Assembly: GCF_020075705.1 (NCBI RefSeq)
Contig: NZ_JAIQUM010000055.1
Location: 1 to 36,031 of the forward strand
DNA: 36,031 nucleotides
Direction of reading: 5' to 3'
DNA from: Metabacillus rhizolycopersici
GTDB lineage: Bacteria > Bacillota > Bacilli > Bacillales > Bacillaceae
The translations under genes and the position numbers were made by a program. Under the pieces are notes generated by a model. It saw only the letters and a list, made by a program, of their open reading frames with translations. It was not told the DNA's origin and made no database searches. Each line of letters begins with the position of its first letter. Positions within the stretch are counted from its first letter, which is position 1. Positions 31,597 to 36,031 of the stretch are shown here, one piece after another.

Positions 31597-32436
31597 ATGG
31601 CCAAAAATAAAGGATTAGATGAAATCAAAAATCAATTAGATCAAGGGATTCAAGAGGTAATGACAAGTGAAAAGTTTCAGGAATGGCTGAAATTTCTGAC
31701 TGGATTTCATACATACAGTTTTCATAATACGATTTTAATCTACATGCAGAGTCCAAAAGCTTCATTTATAAAAGGGTTTAACGAATGGAAAAAGGATGGA
31801 AGATTCGTCATGAAGGGAGAAAAGGCTATTAAGATTTTAGCTCCACTTATCCGTAAACAGAAAGAGGAAGAAAATGAAGGAAAAAAAGAGCAGGAGAATG
31901 CAAAAAAGGTATTGTACGGGTTCCGATATGTTAATGTGTTTGACCTTTCTCAAACTGAGGGGAAAGAGGTTCCAACCCCAGATGTGAAAATGCTTGAAGG
32001 AGGAGGGGAACAGGAGAAGTCATTGCTTCAGGAATGGATTGAGAAAATTGAAATCCCAATCATCTTTAAAGATACAGGAGAAGCGAACGGATATTATCAC
32101 CTGGTCGAAAATTACATCGCAATTCATGAAGGTAGAAGCACCAATCAGCAATTAAAAACGTTGATTCATGAATACAGTCATTATTTATTATATGCAATAG
32201 GTGCGAAGTTTGAGAAAGAAGGAAGTCGGATCAAAGAAGCTCAAGCTGAGGCTGTAGCATATGTGGTTATGAATCACTTCGGCTGTGATACAGGAACATA
32301 TAGTTTTGGTTACATTGCTGGATGGAGTCAAGACATCGATATCATGAAACAGATTGGGAGCGATATTGTGAAGTGCAGCCATCAGGTCATTGAAGTTCTG
32401 CGTAGACAACCACTTAAAGAAATGGAGACTGCTTAA
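31597..32436 (+). CDS. ArdC-like protein (ssDNA-binding plus zinc metallopeptidase domain)
   Basis: The 279-residue protein has an N-terminal ArdC_N domain (about residues 5-120): FQEWLKFLTGFHTYSFHNTI, LIYMQSPKASFIKGFNEWKK, RFVMKGEKAIKILAPLI and YGFRYVNVFDLSQTEG. The C-terminal half is an ImmA/IrrE-type metallopeptidase domain with HEYSH (191-195) and a third zinc ligand, probably Glu218 in KEAQAEAVAYVV. ArdC proteins of conjugative plasmids protect incoming DNA from restriction or bind ssDNA. GGGAGG at 31583-31588 supports the start, and that site can pair with 31504-31513 in the leader. It marks this part as plasmid- or ICE-derived. Confidence 0.88.
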   Translation: MAKNKGLDEIKNQLDQGIQEVMTSEKFQEWLKFLTGFHTYSFHNTILIYMQSPKASFIKGFNEWKKDGRFVMKGEKAIKILAPLIRKQKEEENEGKKEQENAKKVLYGFRYVNVFDLSQTEGKEVPTPDVKMLEGGGEQEKSLLQEWIEKIEIPIIFKDTGEANGYYHLVENYIAIHEGRSTNQQLKTLIHEYSHYLLYAIGAKFEKEGSRIKEAQAEAVAYVVMNHFGCDTGTYSFGYIAGWSQDIDIMKQIGSDIVKCSHQVIEVLRRQPLKEMETA

Positions 32437-32538
32437 AAATGGTTTCCCTTTCGTGGGGCTGAAAGTGAATGGATCTAACCGACTCAATTATTTTGATGGC
32501 ATTGCTATACTGAATGTAAGAGGAAAGGATGATACTGG

Positions 32539-33039
32539 ATGAAGACCTGCGCATATTGTGGAAGCCCTGTTACATTTGTTGATATGGATGAGTGCTATTG
32601 CTCATTTTGTAAGATGAAGTTAAAAAACGAAGATGTTCAGGAAAATGGAAAGCGGAAAAACCTTTTACCGTCTTCACAGCCATCTCTGTCTGATCTGAAC
32701 AAAAGTACGCCTGAGCTTATGGGTTATTCAACGGTTGAGCTGCTGTTCCTTTTAAAATTGGCTAGAAAGGAACGAGCTGACATTTACAAGCAACGGTTCA
32801 TCTTTATTAGAGCGATGAATGAGGGGGCAGATGAGTTTACAGAAGCTGAGGAATACAGTTTTAGAGAATATGATAAGGCCACTCGGAAATGCTTCGTTCT
32901 TGAAAACCTAGTCCGCGAAAGGATTGGATACTATCCTGCTAAACTGACAGAATCTTATATTCAAACTCTAGCAGCAAGAGTGGAAGAGTCCTCAAAAAAA
33001 GAGATGGTCATCCAGCAGCCTAAGCAGAGTGAAAATTAA
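32539..33039 (+). CDS. Zinc-ribbon protein of unknown function
   Basis: The 166-residue protein starts MKTCAYCGSPVTFVDMDECY, continuing CSFCKMK: Cys4, Cys7, Cys21 and Cys24 form a zinc ribbon. The rest (55-150) is helical and charged, with LNKSTPELMGYSTVELLFLL and KLARKERADIYKQRFIFIRA, and a polar tail. I do not recognise a family with a defined role; similar small zinc-ribbon proteins sit next to ardC in Gram-positive mobile elements, where nucleic-acid binding is likely (inference). AGAGGAAAGGATG at 32519-32531 provides a binding site for ATG 32539. It follows ardC in the same direction and is probably cotranscribed. Confidence 0.75.
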   Translation: MKTCAYCGSPVTFVDMDECYCSFCKMKLKNEDVQENGKRKNLLPSSQPSLSDLNKSTPELMGYSTVELLFLLKLARKERADIYKQRFIFIRAMNEGADEFTEAEEYSFREYDKATRKCFVLENLVRERIGYYPAKLTESYIQTLAARVEESSKKEMVIQQPKQSEN

Positions 33040-33084
33040 TTTCGTTATGATTAAGGTTTTAAAATGGGAGTGGAGGAGAGGTAA

Positions 33085-33141
33085 ATGTATGAAATGAAAA
33101 ATCTTTGGACGTTGTCCAAAGATCAAAAAGGTAAAATATGA
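33085..33141 (+). CDS. Possible 18-residue ORF
   Basis: ATG 33085 opens MYEMKNLWTLSKDQKGKI and then a stop. A strong GGAGGAGAGG (33073-33082) precedes it, which is why I list it. It contains the hairpin 33101-33123. It may be a truncated gene start, left when the following DNA was replaced, or a real micro-ORF. Confidence 0.35.
   Translation: MYEMKNLWTLSKDQKGKI
33101..33123 (-). terminator. Terminator of the minus-strand micro-ORF
   Basis: ATCTTTGGAC (33101-33110) pairs perfectly with GTCCAAAGAT (33114-33123) around GTT. Read on the minus strand, TTTTTCATTTC follows the stem, so it is an intrinsic terminator for the gene at 33151-33255. Confidence 0.7.
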
Positions 33142-33150
33142 AACAGATAA

Positions 33151-33255
33151 TTATGCCTCTTTCTTCTTTTTTATTTTTAATGGAATGCTGTATTTCTTAC
33201 TTACCTCAATGCCTCTTTTTGCCAAAGCCTTTGCTTCATCTTTCGTCATTTTCAT
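33151..33255 (-). CDS. 34-residue basic peptide ORF
   Basis: On the minus strand ATG 33255 encodes 34 residues: MKMTKDEAKALAKRGIEVSK, then KYSIPLKIKKKKEA. GAGGAG (33268-33263) is well placed before the start, and a perfect intrinsic terminator (33123-33101) follows the stop. A binding site, frame and terminator in register make it a credible tiny gene. The lysine-rich tail suggests nucleic-acid or membrane binding. It lies opposite to ardC and its neighbours. Family not recognised. Confidence 0.55.
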   Translation of the reverse strand: MKMTKDEAKALAKRGIEVSKKYSIPLKIKKKKEA

Positions 33256-33405
33256 CCTTTTTCTCCTCTTCTATTATTCTTATAAATAGTATGAACACAT
33301 TAAAGAGTTTTTAAACATAACCCTTCCCCATCCTCCATATACATGGAAATATATCTAGGACACGAGGACAGTGTCCTAAACGAAATTCGGAAAAGAGGGA
33401 TAGCA

Positions 33406-34044
33406 ATGCAAAGGGAAGAGGTATTGGGAACGAAAATAAGAAAGGTTCGTACTGATAAAAAAAGAGACGTCAAACCGACAATTTCTATCAATCTCAAAGA
33501 TTGTATATATCGCTTGTCCTATATCACTAATACACCTGTAAAAGATGTTGCGGAAATTTTATGTGAGAAAGGTTTGCAATCGAGAAAAGTCATTGAGTAT
33601 CTTTCCAGATATTTTAGAAGGGATTTTCAGTTCTTAAATACGGTTTATTTTGGGGATTGGGGGAAGGAATCGTTACAAAAGAAATATCAATCAGGGAAAA
33701 ATGAACGAATCACTATCCGTTTTACACAAACTTCCTATGAAAATATCTTTTCTTTATCTTGTGCTCTAGATGTAACGCCATCAAAAGCTACAGCTCTACT
33801 GTTAGATGCTAGTATCCGGAATACGAACCTTCTGAATGCGTTTGTGAAAACGTATCTTCACAATCACATAGATGAGGAGCGAATGAAAGAATTAAAACAG
33901 GTACTGAAATACATTAATAAGAATAATCCGTATCATGAAGAAATTTCATGGTTTGCTCTTCTTGCTATGATCTTTGAGGATGTTAAGGAAAGTACCGGAA
34001 ATGTGAGAAGTATCATTCATAATTGGATGGATAAATACAAATAA
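33406..34044 (+). CDS. Protein with two ribbon-helix-helix-like units
   Basis: The 212-residue protein (start ATG 33406, with AGAGGG at 33393-33398; an in-frame ATG at 33343 has no binding site) shows an internal duplication. Residues 25-70 read TISINLKDCIYRLSYITNTP and VKDVAEILCEKGLQ; residues 101-150 read RITIRFTQTSYENIFSLSCA, LDVTPSKATALLLDASI. Each is a strand followed by two helices, the pattern of ribbon-helix-helix DNA-binding domains. A helical C-terminal part follows. In mobile elements such proteins serve as relaxosome accessory, partition or copy-control factors (inference). A pair of inverted bipartite repeats lies 120-390 bases downstream. Family not recognised by name. Confidence 0.65.
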   Translation: MQREEVLGTKIRKVRTDKKRDVKPTISINLKDCIYRLSYITNTPVKDVAEILCEKGLQSRKVIEYLSRYFRRDFQFLNTVYFGDWGKESLQKKYQSGKNERITIRFTQTSYENIFSLSCALDVTPSKATALLLDASIRNTNLLNAFVKTYLHNHIDEERMKELKQVLKYINKNNPYHEEISWFALLAMIFEDVKESTGNVRSIIHNWMDKYK

Positions 34045-34162
34045 ATATAGTTGCTGAATCAGCGTGATGAGCTCCCTACTTTTAAGGTAGGTTGTAGAAC
34101 TTAATAAAGTTTGATTAAAACTCGCAATTGCAATATTCGATTAAACCAGCTAATAGGCTTGA
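34045..34162. other. Intergenic after the RHH-like gene
   Basis: No gene. CCCTACTTTTAAGGTAGG (34074-34091) is a weak hairpin (CCTAC with GTAGG) that may end the upstream transcript, but it lacks a T run. Confidence 0.35.
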
Positions 34163-34431
34163 TGACAGGGTTCTTGTTCTAGACCGCAAAGTAAACATAA
34201 TCGATAAATAAACACAGCATTATGGTAAAGGTATTTGATAAGACTTTTGGTAATGTTTTATGGTAAACCATAAAAACTGTGGTATCAACGAGCCGTATAG
34301 TTATAAGGAAAATTACAAAAACAGTGGTTTTTGGTAATATGAAGAATTCCTACTTTACCCTTGGTTATAGGAACACTGGCATTCGGATTATTTAAAGAAT
34401 TACTTTGCGGTTCATAGCAGTAACCCTGTCA
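34163..34431. repeat. Inverted pair of bipartite repeats with internal repeats
   Basis: TGACAGGGTT-N10-ACCGCAAAGTAA at 34163-34194 recurs exactly, inverted, at 34431-34400. The 10-base spacers differ in sequence but not in length. Outside, TAGGNTT words also match. Between the arms lie TTTATGGT-aa-ACCATAAA (a palindrome at 34257-34274) and several TTTGGTAA/TGGTAA words (34223, 34244, 34260, 34329). No coding frame. It may be a small inverted-repeat element, a recombination site pair or a protein-binding locus such as a transfer origin or partition site. Confidence 0.55.
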
Positions 34432-34764
34432 CTAATCCTAGAGGGCAGTACTATAGTTTAGACATAGGTTTACACTAATGTTTTACGTGTAAATATAAGT
34501 TAAGTTCCAACTTTCGTTTAGGTTTTCAAATAGCTTTTAACCTCAAACAAATAATGAACCTTCTGATTTTATAGATGAAGAGTATATTAGTTTTAAATCG
34601 GATTAGATCCTTCCTGAAGACAGATAGGCTGGGTTAACCCAGCATCACATTCTTTAGGATATGACTTGATTTTTATTAATTAGGACCTTCTGTATTTTAA
34701 ATTGAATGAACAGTTATAAGGCTTTTTTGTATCTCGTTTCGTTGTAGAGCGTTTCTCAGACATC
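34432..34764. other. Intergenic, no gene seen
   Basis: A/T-rich. TTTACAC (34469-34475) pairs with GTGTAAA (34487-34493) as an isolated hairpin. I see no credible frame or promoter. Confidence 0.4.
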
Positions 34765-34792
34765 AAAAGGATCCTCAAACGAAGATTCTTTT
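34765..34792. terminator. Terminator-like hairpin
   Basis: AAAAGGATCCTC faces GAAGATTCTTTT with two mismatches. It belongs to the same hairpin type as 35157-35184 and lies just past the stop of the minus-strand 46-residue ORF, whose transcript it would end. Confidence 0.55.
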
Positions 34793-34820
34793 ATATTGCA
34801 TATAATATTTGGACTGTTTA

Positions 34821-34961
34821 TTAACCGTTCCTTTTTAAAAGTTCCTCTTTTATCTTTTCTTTATATTCAGCTTCTTCGTCAGTCAAGTAATCTTGAGGCC
34901 TTTTAGCTAATCTTTCATAGTTCTTCAGCAATTCCTCATTTGTTAAGTTTTCTAAATTCAT
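34821..34961 (-). CDS. 46-residue acidic/basic peptide ORF
   Basis: On the minus strand ATG 34961 encodes 46 residues: MNLENLTNEELLKNYERLAK, RPQDYLTDEEAEYKEKIKEE, LLKRNG. A strong TAGGAGG (34974-34968) precedes the start, and a terminator-like hairpin (34792-34765) follows the stop. The protein is wholly helical and charged, resembling small bacillar proteins of unknown role. The coherent frame and binding site make it likely to be real. Upstream, TATAAT (35033-35028 on minus) may be its -10. Confidence 0.65.
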   Translation of the reverse strand: MNLENLTNEELLKNYERLAKRPQDYLTDEEAEYKEKIKEELLKRNG

Positions 34962-35047
34962 AAGATAGCCTCCTATAGCCATAAGTTATCCCCCCCCCAC
35001 ATCGTGTTGTTTTCCAAATTATATAGTTTATTTGTTAAAGTTTTATT

Positions 35048-35076
35048 AAGCGTTTACAAAGTTATTGTAAATGCTT
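35048..35076. promoter_or_regulatory. Inverted repeat before the 46-residue ORF
   Basis: AAGCGTTTACA (35048-35058) and TGTAAATGCTT (35066-35076) pair with one mismatch. The site overlaps the -35 region expected for the minus-strand TATAAT at 35033-35028, so it may be an operator; the half-site resembles LacI/CcpA-type sites. Confidence 0.45.
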
Positions 35077-35156
35077 ACTTTTGATTGTATAAATTGGTTT
35101 TTTATTCACATATAGTTAACAATTCTAGTCACCATAAGCGATGTTATCGGTACATG

Positions 35157-35184
35157 AAAAGGATCTTCGATGGAAGATCCTTTT
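35157..35184. terminator. Bidirectional terminator
   Basis: AAAAGGATCTTC (35157-35168) pairs perfectly with GAAGATCCTTTT (35173-35184), 12 pairs and a four-base loop. The A and T ends serve both strands; it ends the minus-strand acetyltransferase gene. Confidence 0.85.
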
Positions 35185-35229
35185 AGCTGCGTGTTCAATT
35201 AAGCACCCTTAGTTTAATTTAAGAACATA

Positions 35230-35730
35230 TTATCCAAGAAACAAAACCATATGCTCTTCATCAAAATATGTATTATCTAATTTTAGAGCTCTTTTCTCTG
35301 ATCCGAATGCCTCAAAACCTATTGATGAATAAAGTCTTTTTGCTGACTCATTCGTTGTAACAACAGTTAAATAAACTTGCTCAATTCCTTCTAAACAATT
35401 CGCTTTTTTGATTGCTTCTGACAATAAAGCTTTCCCTATGCCGAATCCACGTTTTCCTGAAGTAACATACATTGCTATGATATTTGCTCTATGTCTTAGT
35501 TTATATAACTTTTCTTTAACTAAAGTAACAACTCCAACAAGTTTGCCACTTTCAAAAGCCCCAAAAGTAAACGAGTCTTTCGATTGAAAATTATTCTTAT
35601 ATTTTTCAACAGGTTGGTCTTTTTCTTCTTCATAGCTTGAAGCAAATGCTTCAGGACTATTTTGTAAAGCCTCTAGTCTAATGCGACGATAATTTTCAGC
35701 ATCTGTTGGCTTCAAAATTTTAATTTCCAT
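35230..35730 (-). CDS. GNAT-family N-acetyltransferase
   Basis: The 166-residue protein has the GNAT fold in order: strand 1 MEIKILKPTDAENYRRIRLE, a central FTFGAFESGKLVGVVTLV, the acetyl-CoA pyrophosphate loop RGFGIGKALLSEAI (motif A; R/Q-x-x-G-x-G/A form), and motif B VYLTVVTTNESAKRLYSSIG, FEAFG. It transfers acetyl from acetyl-CoA to an amine; the acceptor (antibiotic, peptide or polyamine) cannot be read. The upstream sequence on the minus strand has only a weak binding site (TTAGGTG near 35738). A terminator follows at 35184-35157. It is a single-gene unit. Confidence 0.9.
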   Translation of the reverse strand: MEIKILKPTDAENYRRIRLEALQNSPEAFASSYEEEKDQPVEKYKNNFQSKDSFTFGAFESGKLVGVVTLVKEKLYKLRHRANIIAMYVTSGKRGFGIGKALLSEAIKKANCLEGIEQVYLTVVTTNESAKRLYSSIGFEAFGSEKRALKLDNTYFDEEHMVLFLG

Positions 35731-35891
35731 TATTCAACACCTAAATCCAATATAATTTTTAAGTTTAATTATATAACAAAGTTGTCAACTTTTGGTTAAA
35801 CTGATCTATTACTTTAGTTCAAAAAACCCTTAAGGATCACATGAATACTGTATACAAACCTAGTTAACATAAAGTGTCTTATAGGCATGAA

Positions 35892-35904
35892 AAAAGGATC
35901 TTCG
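35892..35904. repeat. Half of a terminator-type hairpin
   Basis: AAAAGGATCTTCG is identical to the left arm of the terminator at 35157-35184, but its right arm is absent and an insertion sequence begins within about 20 bases. The other arm may lie beyond the IS, outside the window. Confidence 0.4.
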
Positions 35905-35921
35905 AATTGTTATTATCCCCT

Positions 35922-36031
35922 TATAGTGGACAGTAAAAAGAAAGGATTGTACTGTTTTCTATGGAGGGGATTTTTTCATGGGGAAAATTAGAACAACCTA
36001 TACAAAAGAGATTAAGCTAAAAGCGATTAAT
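35922..36031 (+). mobile_element. Left end of an IS3-type insertion sequence (partial)
   Basis: TATAGTGGACAGTAAAAAG (35922-35940) has the look of an IS3-family terminal repeat, followed by a leader of about 40 bases and the start of an orfA. The element runs past the window edge, so its other end and any target duplication cannot be seen. The exact first base is uncertain. Confidence 0.6.
35978..36031 (+). CDS. IS3-family OrfA transposase, 5' end only
   Basis: Eighteen codons are present: MGKIRTTYTKEIKLKAIN. The opening (basic, then Y-T-x-E-x-K-L-x-A-I/V) is typical of the helix-turn-helix of IS3-family OrfA proteins. GGAGGGG at 35963-35969 supports ATG 35978. The rest lies outside the window. 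Confidence 0.65.
   Translation, partial: MGKIRTTYTKEIKLKAIN

Noticed and set aside
1..36031. CRISPR arrays, tRNA, rRNA, restriction-modification or other known defence genes
   Set aside because: I looked for regularly spaced repeats, tRNA-like cloverleaves and defence domains and found none. ArdC is counter-defence at most.

Overview
The window is low-GC DNA with AGGAGG-type ribosome binding sites, TTGACA/TATAAT promoters, cre boxes and intrinsic terminators. Its protein families (NfrA-type reductase, sugar-porter MFS, HxlR/MarR/TetR/DeoR regulators, GH32 levanase-like enzyme, ArdC) point to a Bacillaceae genome. The density of IS, Tn3, group II intron and ArdC relics suggests an accessory region, either a large plasmid or a chromosomal island; I cannot tell which.

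Layout. 1-450: a piece of a structured repeat and a small gene remnant. 505-4208: a TetR regulator, then an alpha/beta hydrolase, an old yellow enzyme and a zinc-less quinone-reductase-type MDR. Identical 16-bp operators lie before the regulator and before the hydrolase, suggesting an electrophile or quinone detoxification regulon like nemR-nemA. 4260-6390: a mobile-element scar in which an IS6-family element (5351-6212) has cut an IS110-family transposase, with the IS110 3' non-coding end on one side and an unrelated gene tail on the other. 6867-11835: a sugar or inositol operon (Gfo/Idh/MocA dehydrogenase, TIM-barrel isomerase/epimerase, sugar-porter MFS, LacI regulator). 11836-12900: a graveyard holding a group II intron domain I relic and the tail of a Tn3-family transposase.

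12916-20681: an EamA transporter, then two more redox modules. One is an NAD(P)-binding oxidoreductase divergent from an HxlR regulator, whose promoter and first codons are duplicated in inverted orientation nearby. The other is a MarR regulator with four TTAGC-N2-GCTAA-type boxes, a two-component flavin monooxygenase (NtaA/DszA-type enzyme plus NfrA-type reductase) and a GC-richer DHA2 efflux pump. 21151-30016: a fructan module with a DeoR/FruR-type regulator, a cre-controlled sugar ABC transporter (binding lipoprotein, ATPase, permease) and a secreted 1207-residue GH32 enzyme whose catalytic domain is split by about 500 residues of carbohydrate-binding modules.

30448-34440: a small membrane protein, then plasmid- or ICE-like cargo: a strongly structured leader, ArdC-like protein, a zinc-ribbon protein, a protein with two ribbon-helix-helix-like units, tiny ORFs, and a pair of inverted bipartite repeats. 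34821-36031: a 46-residue ORF, a GNAT acetyltransferase and the first 18 codons of an IS3-type transposase running off the edge.

Best leads: the split GH32 enzyme, the MarR box array, the inverted HxlR duplication, the possible guide-RNA region of the IS110 relic, the structured ardC leader, and the repeats beside the ribbon-helix-helix-like protein. I found no single clearly new defence or mobile system.
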